Position numbers and translations under genes: made by a program. Under the pieces are notes generated by a model that made no database searches, had not been told where the DNA came from, and worked only from the letters and a program-made list of their open reading frames with translations. From JBELHO01 sp042091375 (GTDB taxonomy: Bacteria; Pseudomonadota; Gammaproteobacteria; Enterobacterales; Alteromonadaceae): a stretch of 64,000 bases of DNA. The stretch lies in assembly GCA_042091375.1 (NCBI GenBank), contig JBELHO010000008.1, forward strand, positions 1 to 64,000, read 5' to 3'. Below, piece after piece: positions 1 through 9,168 of this stretch. How positions within the stretch are numbered: the stretch's first letter is position 1; each line of letters begins with the position of its first letter.

Positions 1-27
1 GTTATCTGTATGGTTTTCGATATTTTT

Positions 28-63
28 TTCTATATTGTTTTCTATATTGTTTTCTATATTGTT
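28..63. repeat. 12-bp tandem repeat, three copies
   Basis: Three perfect head-to-tail copies of TTCTATATTGTT lie upstream of the first gene. This is one of many short tandem repeats in the spacers of this window. No coding potential is seen and the function is unknown. Confidence 0.8.
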
Positions 64-117
64 AACGTCGACTTTTACAGGCTTACACAACAAGCCTAAC
101 CCTGTTTAAATGATCAT

Positions 118-387
118 ATGCAAGCAAAAGATTTAGTTAAAAAGCATCAAAATTTAGTGCACAGTGAAGATAAAAAAGTCATTTCTCATGTACAACGCGA
201 AGAAGATGACTGGTTTATCAATACCCTGATGATCGAAAATATTGATGTACCCTTCAAATATAAACGCAAACAACCCTACCGCAACTTAGTAGGTCAACGA
301 GTCAACCTAACTTATTATGCCCATCGAGAATTAGTCGCAGGTTTTTCAATGGAAGTGATGAATGTGGTGAGAATAAAACGCGCTTAA
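118..387 (+). CDS. small conserved-looking hypothetical protein
   Basis: An 89-residue soluble, basic protein that I do not recognise. The N-terminal half is charged (lysine-rich start, then a REEDDWF segment) and the C-terminal half is predicted beta-rich, ending in VVRIKRA. There is no signal peptide, membrane segment or cysteine. The ATG is not preceded by a strong ribosome binding site. It is called as a gene because it fills its spacer, has no competing frame and reads as a compact folded sequence. It stands alone about 210 bp before the Yip1 gene on the same strand. No function is proposed. Confidence 0.6.
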   Translation: MQAKDLVKKHQNLVHSEDKKVISHVQREEDDWFINTLMIENIDVPFKYKRKQPYRNLVGQRVNLTYYAHRELVAGFSMEVMNVVRIKRA

Positions 388-595
388 TAGTCGATTAACT
401 TCTATCGAAATTAACTTTAAGTAATAACTGCTATAAAAAACAGCTTTTTTTGTTTATTTTAGCCTCAGCTATTGACGAAAGCCTCAACTTATTTCATAAA
501 TACCCTAACAACAAATTTTTTTGTTGCAAGGGGCTTATTATCGGAAAAGTATTTTCCGTTCTACGCATTTTTGGATACAGCAAGAAGGAAAAATA

Positions 596-1195
596 ATGAT
601 ATTAAATCATATATGGGGGCTTTATGCTCATCCAAGAGAAGAATGGCAAACCATTGAAAAGCGCCATGAGAGTTTGATCTACAGTGCAGTACACATTTTA
701 ACTGTAGCCTTGATCCCGGCAATATGTAGCTACTTTGCCACCGCACATATAGGTTGGAGCATCGGTGCTGGCGACCTCATTCGCCTACCAGAATCAGCAG
801 CTATGGCTATGTCTGCAGCCATGTACGCAGGACTAATTGCTGGTGTATTGGGCTTGGCCTACTTGATCCAGTGGATGGCGGTGACCTTTGACGCTAGACC
901 GGACTTCACCCAAGCTTTAGAGTTAGCTTCATATACTGCCACACCATTATTTATGGTTGGATTGACGGCGTTATACCCAGTGTTGTGGTTTGTCGCTTTA
1001 GCTGGCCTAGCGGCATTGAGTTATTCGGTATATCTATTGTATTCTGGTATACCGATCATGATGAATATCCCTGAAGAAAAGGGCTTTATTTACGCCAGTT
1101 CAGTGGTCACTTGCGGTTTAGTACTATTAGTGACGTTAATGGCCATCAGCGCAGTATTATTTGGTATGGGCTTTGGCTCTGAATATATTCGTTAA
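596..1195 (+). CDS. Yip1-family inner-membrane protein
   Basis: A 199-residue polytopic membrane protein with about five hydrophobic helices. The soluble N-terminus (ILNHIWGLYAHPREEW) is typical of bacterial Yip1/YohC-like proteins, which open with a short region on aspartate/tryptophan-rich loops before the membrane domain. The start is placed at the internal ATG at 596 because AAGGAAAAATA sits directly before it. An upstream in-frame ATG at 521 has no such site and would add a polar extension. The molecular role of bacterial members is unknown. A clear hairpin terminator follows about 70 bp downstream, so the gene is probably transcribed alone. Confidence 0.8.
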   Translation: MILNHIWGLYAHPREEWQTIEKRHESLIYSAVHILTVALIPAICSYFATAHIGWSIGAGDLIRLPESAAMAMSAAMYAGLIAGVLGLAYLIQWMAVTFDARPDFTQALELASYTATPLFMVGLTALYPVLWFVALAGLAALSYSVYLLYSGIPIMMNIPEEKGFIYASSVVTCGLVLLVTLMAISAVLFGMGFGSEYIR

Positions 1196-1264
1196 CTCAT
1201 CATCTGTTATAACTAATCAAATACCCGAAGCACAGATTGATCAGGTGCATGGTTAAACAGAACT

Positions 1265-1298
1265 AAAATGGCTATTCATCAAGTGAATAGCCATTTTT
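1265..1298 (+). terminator. rho-independent terminator after the Yip1 gene
   Basis: A 13-bp stem (AAAATGGCTATTC pairing with GAATAGCCATTTT) with a 7-nt loop is followed by a T-run. It lies 70 bp after the stop. Nothing else is recognised in the rest of the 355-bp spacer to 1550, apart from a short TTGCCA stutter around 1445-1470. Confidence 0.85.
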
Positions 1299-1550
1299 AA
1301 TATTAGCAACTGATATTAGTCAACAGCGAGCTTGTGACCCAGTGCCCCAAATAGGATAGGACAAATACAGCCATAAGCTGGTCATATCTTTTTGGGTACA
1401 TTTTACACTTAACAGCTGAACCAGTAAAAAAACGGCTAGCTACTTGCCAATTGCCACTTGCCACTTACAAATAGTCAGGTGTATTGAAAGTAACACAGTA
1501 AATTCACTTTTAGTTGGCTAATTTTTTAACACTGATATTTTCACTGTTTA

Positions 1551-2051
1551 TTATTCATCGATAAGTTTTCTCTGCTGTTTTTTCTGCCATTTATCACCGA
1601 AAGGCCGAAAAGCACTGTTCGCATGAATAGCAATAATCACAATGTATAAACAGCCCATGTACAAAGTGACAAACCAAGCGTCGTTATCTGGTCTTTCATC
1701 CACTAAAGCGATAAAAGGCCAAATCAAAAAACTCGCCAAATAGATCACCAACATTTTATAAAAATTCTTTATTTCGGCAACCTGTTGTTTGATCTTTTTC
1801 CCTTGCTCTTCGGTTAATATTTGTGTGCTGTTTTCAGTATCTGGCACATTCAAATTGGCAGCGGTCATTGTTTGCTCCTGTCGTAATTCAGTTAGTGATA
1901 TTTCAAAAACAGCAGCAAGGGACTTAAGAGATTCTAAGGCCACTTTTTCATTGTTTTCAATTCGCTGAATAGTGCGAATACTCAAACCACTAAAATGAGC
2001 AAGTTGCTCTTGTGACCAGTTTTTATCAGTTCTTAATGTTCTCACGTTCAT
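1551..2051 (-). CDS. XRE-family helix-turn-helix regulator with 2TM domain
   Basis: A 166-residue protein in two parts. Residues 1-60 form a Cro/C1-type DNA-binding domain (MNVRTLRTDKNWSQEQLAHF, then SGLSIRTIQRIE). Residues 90-160 carry two hydrophobic helices with a short loop, matching the small 2TM domain often fused to such regulators. The protein is probably a membrane-anchored transcription factor, with DNA binding on the cytoplasmic side. Its targets are not apparent: no operon partner lies beside it, and it runs opposite to the Yip1 gene. The family assignment is firm and the function is unknown. Confidence 0.8.
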   Translation of the reverse strand: MNVRTLRTDKNWSQEQLAHFSGLSIRTIQRIENNEKVALESLKSLAAVFEISLTELRQEQTMTAANLNVPDTENSTQILTEEQGKKIKQQVAEIKNFYKMLVIYLASFLIWPFIALVDERPDNDAWFVTLYMGCLYIVIIAIHANSAFRPFGDKWQKKQQRKLIDE

Positions 2052-2107
2052 CTACTTTTCCTACTGCTGTGATCTCATATCATCTACTAAAATGCCCGAT
2101 GACTTTC

Positions 2108-2140
2108 TGACAGTTAGCCGACAGTTAGCTGACAGTTAAA
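2108..2140. repeat. degenerate 11-bp tandem repeat
   Basis: Three near-copies of CTGACAGTTAG lie head to tail, about 60 bp upstream of the XRE gene start. A second stutter based on ACAACTAAT follows near 2190-2220. Both are degenerate and their function is unknown. Overlap with the regulator's promoter is possible but not shown. Confidence 0.6.
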
Positions 2141-2335
2141 TTAAAAACCTTTAAATCAATTACTTACAAGCAAAAATGTTAATTTCACAACTAAATACAC
2201 AACTAATGACACAGCTAATGACAAGCCTAATTGTATTAAATATTGATCAAAACCTATTTTAGAACCTATTGTAAATAATAAGCAAATCATTAATAAAATA
2301 CGCTGATCAGCTTAGTTTTACAAAGCAGTTAACGA

Positions 2336-2364
2336 AAAATGGCTTCTCAACGGATCGAGAAGCC
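2336..2364 (-). terminator. terminator of the purF transcript, displaced downstream
   Basis: A perfect 8-bp stem (GGCTTCTC with GAGAAGCC) with an 8-nt loop. On the minus strand it is followed by ATTTTT. It is the first terminator-like hairpin downstream of purF and lies about 650 bp beyond the stop codon. The space between is filled by decayed copies of the purF 3' end, so the copies appear to have been inserted between gene and terminator (inference). Confidence 0.6.
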
Positions 2365-2406
2365 AAGGTATGACTCAACAATTGATGCTTTCGTTATTGC
2401 CGTTAT

Positions 2407-3012
2407 TACGTTAACGCCTTAATCGTGCTGTTGAGTGCGGCAAAGGCCAGCAATAATTATTCTTCGCCTTATTTGTTGATAATNNNNNNNNNNNNNNNNN
2501 NNNNNNNNNNNNNNNNNNNNNNNNNNNNNNNNNNNNNNNNNNNNNNNNNNNNNNNNNNNNNNNNNNNNNNNNNNNNNNNNNNNAACGCGTCTAATTTTTC
2601 TAAATAGCCTTAATCAATGTCTTGATTAAAGTATTGACCGTTGAAGACCAAAAATCGCCTCAAAACTTGATGCGTTAACCGTGCTCTAGAACGCGTCAAA
2701 GGCCAGTAATAATTATTCTTCGCCTTATTTGTAGATAATCTGCATAGCTATGAATAACTGTAAACAGCTGTGCATATTTGTGCATAGCTACGCATATCGA
2801 TAATAGACTCGGCATCCTTGTCTGTGGCATCTTTACTTTTGTTAATGCCTTCATCGTGCTGTTGAGGACGGTAAAGGCCAACAATAATTATTCTTCGCCT
2901 TATTTGTTGATACTGTGCATATCGATAATAGACTCGGCATTCTTATCTGTGGCATCTTTACTTTTGTTAATGCCTTCATCGTGCTGTTGAGGGCGGTAAA
3001 GGCTAACAATAA
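2407..3012. repeat. tandem decayed copies of the purF 3' end
   Basis: Several degenerate units resemble the last 50-150 bp of purF. The phrase TTATTCTTCGCC, which covers the purF stop, recurs at 2457, 2713, 2888 and 3013. The unit from 2888 to 3012 is 125 bp and shares a run of about 50 nearly identical bases with the true purF end at 3031-3085. A further segment at 2584-2668 matches purF 3091-3171. The copies are frameshifted and not translated as PurF. A 100-N assembly gap occupies 2484-2583 inside the array. Its flanks do not overlap, so some sequence may really be missing there. Confidence 0.85.
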
Positions 3013-4530
3013 TTATTCTTCGCCTTCGTTGTGCATATCGATAATAGACTCGGCATTCTTATCTGTGGCATCTTTACTTTCGTTATTGCGCAACGCGTCT
3101 AATTTTTCTAAATAGCCTTGATCAATGTCTTGAGTAATGTATTGGCCATTGAATACAGAGGTTTCAAAACTTTTTATTTCTGGATTAGCTATGGCTACAG
3201 CTTGTTGTAAGTCTTCAAGTGTTTGAAATATTAGCTTGTCAGCACCAATCAACTGACATATATCATCTAATTCTCGCCCGTGGGCAATAAGTTCATTCGC
3301 ACTTGGCATATCGATACCATAGACATTTGGAAAGCGGATCTCAGGGGAGGCAGAAGCAAAATAGACTTTCTTTGCCCCAGCTTCACGAGCCATATTGATG
3401 ATTTGCTCAGAAGTTGTTCCTCTAACAATGGAATCATCGACTAATAAAACCGATTTACCGGCAAACTCAGCATTGATAGCATTGAGCTTACGGCGCACCG
3501 ATTTTTTGCGCTGTTCTTGCCCTGGCATAATAAATGTTCGGCCAATGTAACGGTTTTTAACAAACCCTTGCCGGTATGGAAGGTTTAACGTTTGTGCAAT
3601 TTGCAAAGCACTGTCACAAGATGTTTCAGGGATGGGAATAACCACATCAATGTCTTCATCACGCCATTCTCTCTTTATTTTGGCGCCCAACTTTTTACCC
3701 ATCTCAACTCGAGAGGCATAAACAGACACTTTATTCATCGCCGAGTCTGGTCGTGCAAAATACACATATTCAAAAATACACGGATTAAAATTGGGCTGTT
3801 GAGCACATTGTTGACTGAATAATTGTCCATCCTCACTGAAAAAGATCGCTTCACCGGGAGCCACATCACGGACAAATTCAAAGCCACAAGCGTCTAAAGC
3901 CACAGACTCTGATGCCACCATATACTCAACACCGCCTTTTGCTTCGCGCTTACCAAAGACTAGAGGGCGAATACCATTGGGATCTCGAAAAGCAACCATA
4001 CCGTTACCAATAATCAATGCTACCGTCGCATATGCACCACGTACGCGCTTGTGCACATTAACAATGGCTTGAAAAACATCATCAGGTGTCAAAGTTAAAG
4101 ATGAGGTACTTTGTAATTCATGACCGAGAATATTAAGCAATAGCTCAGAATCTGAGTTGGTATTAACATGACGGCGGGCAGTTTTATACAACCAATCAGT
4201 AAGTTCATCGGCATTGGTCAAATTGCCATTGTGAGCCAATGAAATGCCAAAAGGTGAATTGGCATAAAAAGGTTGGGCCTCGGAAGAGCTAGAGGTGCCC
4301 GCTGTTGGATAGCGAATGTGCCCTATGCCAATATTCCCCTGCAGTCTTAGCATGTGCCGAGTATGAAAAACGTCTTTAACTAAACCATTGGCTTTGCGCA
4401 ATCGAAAGTGATTATCCTCTATGGTGACAATACCTGCGGCATCTTGCCCGCGGTGTTGAAGTACGGTTAAACCATCGTATAAAGATTGACTTACCGCTGT
4501 ATGCCCAACAATACCAACTATACCACACAT
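3013..4530 (-). CDS. purF: amidophosphoribosyltransferase PurF
   Basis: Catalyses the first committed step of de novo purine synthesis: transfer of glutamine amide nitrogen to PRPP to give phosphoribosylamine. The 505 residues match the usual length. Cys2 (MCGIVGIVG) is the N-terminal glutaminase nucleophile. The glutaminase domain covers roughly residues 1-235. The phosphoribosyltransferase domain contains the PRPP loop VLLVDDSIVRGTTS near residue 365. The C-terminus ends in MHNEGEE, close to the enterobacterial ending. The gene follows cvpA by 19 bp, the classic cvpA-purF pair. No PurR-type operator was recognised upstream. Its 3' end has been copied repeatedly downstream. Confidence 0.97.
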   Translation of the reverse strand: MCGIVGIVGHTAVSQSLYDGLTVLQHRGQDAAGIVTIEDNHFRLRKANGLVKDVFHTRHMLRLQGNIGIGHIRYPTAGTSSSSEAQPFYANSPFGISLAHNGNLTNADELTDWLYKTARRHVNTNSDSELLLNILGHELQSTSSLTLTPDDVFQAIVNVHKRVRGAYATVALIIGNGMVAFRDPNGIRPLVFGKREAKGGVEYMVASESVALDACGFEFVRDVAPGEAIFFSEDGQLFSQQCAQQPNFNPCIFEYVYFARPDSAMNKVSVYASRVEMGKKLGAKIKREWRDEDIDVVIPIPETSCDSALQIAQTLNLPYRQGFVKNRYIGRTFIMPGQEQRKKSVRRKLNAINAEFAGKSVLLVDDSIVRGTTSEQIINMAREAGAKKVYFASASPEIRFPNVYGIDMPSANELIAHGRELDDICQLIGADKLIFQTLEDLQQAVAIANPEIKSFETSVFNGQYITQDIDQGYLEKLDALRNNESKDATDKNAESIIDMHNEGEE

Positions 4531-4549
4531 GTAGATTTTCTCCGGCGAA

Positions 4550-5038
4550 CTATGTTTGATTTAAAAAACTTGACGATTGTTTGAGGTATTCAAAAAACCA
4601 TTCAATGATTAATGTAAATTCAGGAATTAATTGTGAGCTTTGCCACCATTGAGAAGTAGCCGCGGGGCTAAAAGCGTCCATAAAGAACAACAGTGCACTG
4701 ATGATAAGTACGCCCCGAAGTGCACCAAAAACGATGCCCAATACCCTGTCTGTACCTGACAATCCAGTTTTAGTCACTAATTGACCAATAATATAATTGA
4801 CCAAAGCACCTAAAATAAGGGTAGTGATAAATAGCAGAGCAATAGCTACACCATTGCGCACAAATTGATCAGAAAAATGGGTGAGTAAACTGGCGAGGTG
4901 ACTGTAAAAACTACTGGCAATGAAAAATGCTGATAACCAAATCACAAGTGACACAGCTTCTTTAACAAAGCCACGAACTAGACTAATTAATGTTGATATA
5001 CCAATAACAGCCAAAATGGCATAGTCTATCCAAACCAT
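4550..5038 (-). CDS. cvpA: CvpA family membrane protein
   Basis: A 162-residue inner-membrane protein with four predicted helices, beginning MVWIDYAILAVIGISTLISL and containing the family's conserved G-x-V-K-E segment (RGFVKEAVSLVIWL). CvpA is needed for colicin V production and envelope homeostasis in enterobacteria, and its biochemical activity is unresolved. It lies directly upstream of purF and downstream of dedD on the same strand, as in many gammaproteobacteria. The length and the paired context make the assignment secure. Confidence 0.92.
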   Translation of the reverse strand: MVWIDYAILAVIGISTLISLVRGFVKEAVSLVIWLSAFFIASSFYSHLASLLTHFSDQFVRNGVAIALLFITTLILGALVNYIIGQLVTKTGLSGTDRVLGIVFGALRGVLIISALLFFMDAFSPAATSQWWQSSQLIPEFTLIIEWFFEYLKQSSSFLNQT

Positions 5039-5126
5039 ATACTAAGTCTTCTCAATGAATTACATATACCAGTAAGTAGAGGCGCGCATTCTAACAGAAG
5101 CGGGCCTTAATAAGCCAATATTTTTA

Positions 5127-5798
5127 TCATTTTGTTGGTTGAAAGCGGGCAACTTTGCCTTTAACATTAGTTAACTTATTGAGTGCTATCAATTTTTTTT
5201 CAAGTGCCGATTTAGTTAATTCTGGACCAACAAACACCTTGGTCAAGGTACCGTTTTTGGTTTTTATCGGTCGAGTAAAAACCGTGTAACCGTTATTTTT
5301 AAGTTTTCCAACCAGCTCTTTAACGTTTTTCTGATGTCGAAAACTGCCCAACTGCACCACCCAGGCTTGAGCAGGTATCACTGGCTCAGGTAGAGTCTTA
5401 GGCTGATTTTTAGTTTTATCGACCTTGACAATGGCTTCTGGCTTTTTCGCGGTATTGGTCTTTACTTTGGGATTTTTTATCGTCGGCACCGGCTTATTTT
5501 GCTTAGCTACGCCAAGTTTTTCGCCAGTACCAGGTTGTTTGCCTTGCACAACACTATTGACTTGCTGATCATCAACAGCAATGTCTTCTGCGAGCTCTTC
5601 ACTTGCCAGTTGTTCAAGCTTTTGGTTAGGAAACTTGATCTCTTTAACTGCAGGCTCTGACACTGGTAATGCCGGAATAGGGGAAAATTCTTGTTGATGA
5701 GTTTTTTTTTCACCATCTAAGATGTCGGGTAAAACAATAATAGCCAGGGCAGCAATAATAATTGTACCAACTAATCTATTTTGAAAAGGGGTAGACAA
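5127..5798 (-). CDS. dedD: DedD-like SPOR-domain protein
   Basis: A 223-residue bitopic protein. One membrane helix near residues 8-24 (LVGTIIIAALAIIVLPDIL) is followed by a long polar, lysine/proline-rich linker. The C-terminal SPOR domain covers roughly residues 140-220 and begins AWVVQLGSFRHQKNVKELV. SPOR domains bind denuded glycan strands at the septum, and DedD supports constriction during cell division in E. coli. The start lies one base after the folC stop, suggesting coupling. The folC-dedD-cvpA-purF order supports the name. Confidence 0.9.
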   Translation of the reverse strand: MSTPFQNRLVGTIIIAALAIIVLPDILDGEKKTHQQEFSPIPALPVSEPAVKEIKFPNQKLEQLASEELAEDIAVDDQQVNSVVQGKQPGTGEKLGVAKQNKPVPTIKNPKVKTNTAKKPEAIVKVDKTKNQPKTLPEPVIPAQAWVVQLGSFRHQKNVKELVGKLKNNGYTVFTRPIKTKNGTLTKVFVGPELTKSALEKKLIALNKLTNVKGKVARFQPTK

Positions 5799-5799
5799 G

Positions 5800-7080
5800 C
5801 TAAGGCTCCACTAATAATTGACGAACTTCAGCAACGGTATAGAATGATCCAAATACTAAAATTAAATCATTTTCATTACTTTGATGGTTAGCCATTTTAT
5901 AGGCATCAGTCACATTGTCAAAACAAAATGTCGGTACATCAGTATTTGCTAAATTTAATTGCAGTATTTCTGCTGCTGCTCCGCGCTCCGTTGGCAAATT
6001 AGCTAAATACCAATGATTAACATGTTGCTTTAGAGGCGCTAAGGTATTAGCGATATCTTTATCGGCTAGCATACCAACCACAGCAAATACTCTGTTGCAG
6101 TTGCATTCAGCAAGTACTTCTACTAAATACCTTGCAGCTAGAGGGTTATGACCAACATCTAAGATCACCTGACATCCATCAGTAAAACGTTCTGTTCTAC
6201 CGGTGACGCGCGTTTGTTTTATGTTATCCACAATGTCCTGCTGGGCAAAGCTAACGTCTAGCCTTTGACAAAGCAATGACAAGACCATTAAACCACTGGC
6301 AATATTATCTTTGGGTATATTTGCTAGCGGCAACTCAGTAAACTGTTGGTTAGCCTGATGCCAAGACCATTGCATATCTGTTTGCGCTATATAAAAGTCT
6401 TTATTTCTTAGCATGTATTGCGTGTTGAGGTGTTTTGCGTGATCTAAAACCGATTGTGGTGGTTTGGGATCACCAATCACCACTATTTGTCCAGTGCGCA
6501 TGATACCGGCTTTTTCATAGCCAATTGCTTCACGGGTGTTACCTAAATAGGCTTGGTGATCTAAATCTATGGTAGTGATCACCGCAATGTCAGCATCGAC
6601 AATATTAGTCGCGTCTAATCGCCCCCCCAGACCAACTTCGAGGATCACCACTTGCGGCTTGGTTGCCATGATGATCAGTAATGCTGCTAATGTAGTAAAC
6701 TCATAATAAGTCAGCGAAGTATCGGCGCGAACCGCCTCTATTTTAGTAAATGCGCTGATCAGCGCACAATCGTCAACATTGACCGAATTGATCCTAAGAC
6801 GCTCATTAAACCTGTCAATATGTGGTGAAGAATATACTGCAACCGTTTTATTTTTTGCTAGTAAGGCGTTTTCGATAAACGCACATGTGGTGCCTTTGCC
6901 ATTGGTACCGGCTACTGTGATCACTTGCGCAAAGGACAGATCAACTGACAGCGCCCGCGCCACTTTGCCAATGCGCTCTAACCCCATATCTATATCAGTA
7001 TTATGAAGTCTCTCTAAATAATAAAGCCACTCGCTGAGATCGCGCTCAGTAGAGTGGCTGTTAACATCTTTATTGTTCAT
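5800..7080 (-). CDS. folC: bifunctional dihydrofolate/folylpolyglutamate synthase
   Basis: Adds glutamate to dihydropteroate and then to tetrahydrofolates, with ATP. The 426 residues include the P-loop GTNGKGTTCAFIE near residue 59, the region around DLDHQAYLGNTREAIGYEKAGI and the C-terminal Mur-ligase domain. Length and motifs are standard. It lies between accD and dedD on the minus strand, 23 bp after accD, an arrangement conserved across gammaproteobacteria. Confidence 0.96.
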   Translation of the reverse strand: MNNKDVNSHSTERDLSEWLYYLERLHNTDIDMGLERIGKVARALSVDLSFAQVITVAGTNGKGTTCAFIENALLAKNKTVAVYSSPHIDRFNERLRINSVNVDDCALISAFTKIEAVRADTSLTYYEFTTLAALLIIMATKPQVVILEVGLGGRLDATNIVDADIAVITTIDLDHQAYLGNTREAIGYEKAGIMRTGQIVVIGDPKPPQSVLDHAKHLNTQYMLRNKDFYIAQTDMQWSWHQANQQFTELPLANIPKDNIASGLMVLSLLCQRLDVSFAQQDIVDNIKQTRVTGRTERFTDGCQVILDVGHNPLAARYLVEVLAECNCNRVFAVVGMLADKDIANTLAPLKQHVNHWYLANLPTERGAAAEILQLNLANTDVPTFCFDNVTDAYKMANHQSNENDLILVFGSFYTVAEVRQLLVEP

Positions 7081-7103
7081 AAAGTCAATTACTTTGCTTG
7101 TAA

Positions 7104-7961
7104 TTAGCTGGCTAAGCTGGCTTTACCGATGAATTTTGATATTAAACGCGCTAGTGTATCACGCATTTCACGACGATCGACGATCATATCAATAGCGCCT
7201 TTTTCCAATAAAAACTCACTGCGCTGAAAACCATCGGGTAATTTTTCTCGCACTGTTTGTTCAATAACTCTTGGCCCAGCAAAACCTATTAAGGCTTTGG
7301 GCTCAGCAATATTGACATCACCAAGCATAGCTAAACTTGCTGATACGCCACCCATAGTAGGATCGGTGAGTACCGAAATATAAGGCAAGCCCTGCTCACT
7401 CATTTTAGCAAGTGCGGCACTGGTTTTCGCCATTTGCATTAACGATAAAAGCGCCTCTTGCATACGTGCGCCACCACTGGCAGAAAAACAGATAAAAGGT
7501 AAATTGTGCTTTAGGCAAAATTCTACACCGGCAACAAAACGCGCACCAACCACCGACGCCATTGAACCACCTAAAAAAGAAAATTCGAAGGCTGCTGCAA
7601 CAACAGGCATACCGTGAAGTTCACCTTTCATCACAACCAGAGCATCTTCTTCCCCAGTATTTTTTTGTGCCGAAGAAAGGCGATCTTTATAGCGTTTTGA
7701 GTCTTTAAATTTTAGTACATCTTGGGCTTTGAACTCACTGCCCAGTTCAACACGTTCTCCGCTGTCTAAGAAGCCCTCAATGCGTTTGCGAGCAGAAATA
7801 CGCATGTGATGATCACATTTGGGACAAACTGACATTTGACGATCGAGTTCGGCACTGTAAAGTACTGCGTTACAAGCAGTACATTTACTCCATAACCCTT
7901 CTGGTATATTGCGTTTTTGGGTGGATTTTGCCTTAGGGAGAATTTTTTCTATCCAACTCAT
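7104..7961 (-). CDS. accD: acetyl-CoA carboxylase carboxyltransferase subunit beta
   Basis: The beta half of the carboxyltransferase, which moves carboxyl from biotin to acetyl-CoA in the first step of fatty acid synthesis. The N-terminus carries the four-cysteine zinc ribbon (CTAC at about residue 27, CPKC at about residue 46). It is followed by a crotonase-fold domain with the conserved stretches FSASGGARMQEALLSLMQM and DPTMGGVSASLA. The 285 residues are typical. It lies upstream of folC and about 155 bp downstream of truA, all on the minus strand. Confidence 0.97.
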   Translation of the reverse strand: MSWIEKILPKAKSTQKRNIPEGLWSKCTACNAVLYSAELDRQMSVCPKCDHHMRISARKRIEGFLDSGERVELGSEFKAQDVLKFKDSKRYKDRLSSAQKNTGEEDALVVMKGELHGMPVVAAAFEFSFLGGSMASVVGARFVAGVEFCLKHNLPFICFSASGGARMQEALLSLMQMAKTSAALAKMSEQGLPYISVLTDPTMGGVSASLAMLGDVNIAEPKALIGFAGPRVIEQTVREKLPDGFQRSEFLLEKGAIDMIVDRREMRDTLARLISKFIGKASLAS

Positions 7962-8117
7962 AATATCTCTTTTACCTGTACACTAGGTTTATTTGACAAC
8001 ACTGTTTGGCCATCATCAAATAACAATTACCAATTAATACTTAATATAACTTACAATTACACCACATTTTACCCTATGTTGAATATAAAAAACTGGTCTG
8101 TTTTGTCAAATGTTCAG

Positions 8118-8909
8118 TTAATCAAGAAATAATGGTCCGTTAGGACGTTGCGGTAAATCAAATGTTGCAGGGTAGTCAACGCCTACAAAATATAGCCCCC
8201 CTGCGGCTGCCATCATCCCAGCAACACACCGGTTCTTTTTAGCTAACACTTGTTTGATCCACTCGACTGTCTCTAGTTCTTGACCAACACGCATTAAACT
8301 ACCGGCAATATTTCTCACCATGTGGTGTAAAAAGGCATTGCCTTTAACATCGATGATCACATAATCTCCGCGCCTCGATACGTTGCAATAATACAAGGTT
8401 CTAATCGGAGAGTGCGACTGACAATGCACAGTTCGAAATGAAGTAAAATCGTGTTTACCGACTAGGGCTTGAGCGGCTTGATGCATCAAATTTTCATCAA
8501 GGGGATAATGACAAAAACTCAGTCCTTGACTTAATATCGCCGAACGCAATCTATTATTGTATATTACGTAGCGGTATTGCCGAGCTGAAGCACTAAAGCG
8601 CGCGTGAAAATCGCTGCTGACTTGCTTTACCCAAGTCACCGCAACATCTTTCGGCAAATAGGTGTTAACCCCTAACGTCCACGCCACGTCTTTGCGAATT
8701 TTTTCGGTATCAAAATGCACCACTTGATTTGTGGCATTTACACCAGTATCGGTTCTGCCCGCGCAAACCACTTCAACAGTTTCATCTGCTACTTTTGACA
8801 AGGCTTTTTCTAGTGTTTGTTGAACACTAACCACACTTTTCTGTCGCTGCCAGCCGTGGTAACGACTGCCATCGTATTCTATACCTAATGCGTAACGCAT
8901 GCTTATCAC
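8118..8909 (-). CDS. truA: tRNA pseudouridine(38-40) synthase TruA
   Basis: Isomerises uridines 38-40 in the tRNA anticodon stem-loop. The protein has 263 residues. The catalytic aspartate lies in CAGRTDTGVNATNQVVHF near residue 52, and the nucleotide-binding FHARFSASARQYRY and HHMVRNIAG segments are present. TruA lies between fimV and accD, as in Shewanella, Vibrio and Pseudomonas. The start gives the expected MRYALGIEYDGS after three extra residues (MIS). Starting at the second ATG (MRYAL) is equally plausible. Confidence 0.95.
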   Translation of the reverse strand: MISMRYALGIEYDGSRYHGWQRQKSVVSVQQTLEKALSKVADETVEVVCAGRTDTGVNATNQVVHFDTEKIRKDVAWTLGVNTYLPKDVAVTWVKQVSSDFHARFSASARQYRYVIYNNRLRSAILSQGLSFCHYPLDENLMHQAAQALVGKHDFTSFRTVHCQSHSPIRTLYYCNVSRRGDYVIIDVKGNAFLHHMVRNIAGSLMRVGQELETVEWIKQVLAKKNRCVAGMMAAAGGLYFVGVDYPATFDLPQRPNGPLFLD

Positions 8910-9168
8910 TCCGCCACGTAGGCAGGCTATTTTGGGCGCATTATCTCTTATTTGACATTGTTTAGAAAGTAGCGATTCAGACAGTTGTTAATAAGTTTTA
9001 ATAAATTGTCCAACCAATAAATGAGCAAATAGTCACTGTGTTAGGCGCTAATTTATGTCCTTATGGGCAAAGGTCCGGCGACAATGTATCTATTTGCTAA
9101 CTCAGGCAAGTATTGAATACAACAAAATACGACATTGCAATAATATATTGAATGCAGTCATTATGGTT

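Noticed and set aside
2696..3115. Short open frames on both strands within the purF tail copies
   Set aside because: They arise from the 125-bp repeats and contain only repeat sequence with no independent start signals.
5039..5126. PurR operator ahead of cvpA-purF
   Set aside because: No ACGCAAACGTTTNCGT-like palindrome is visible in the spacer.
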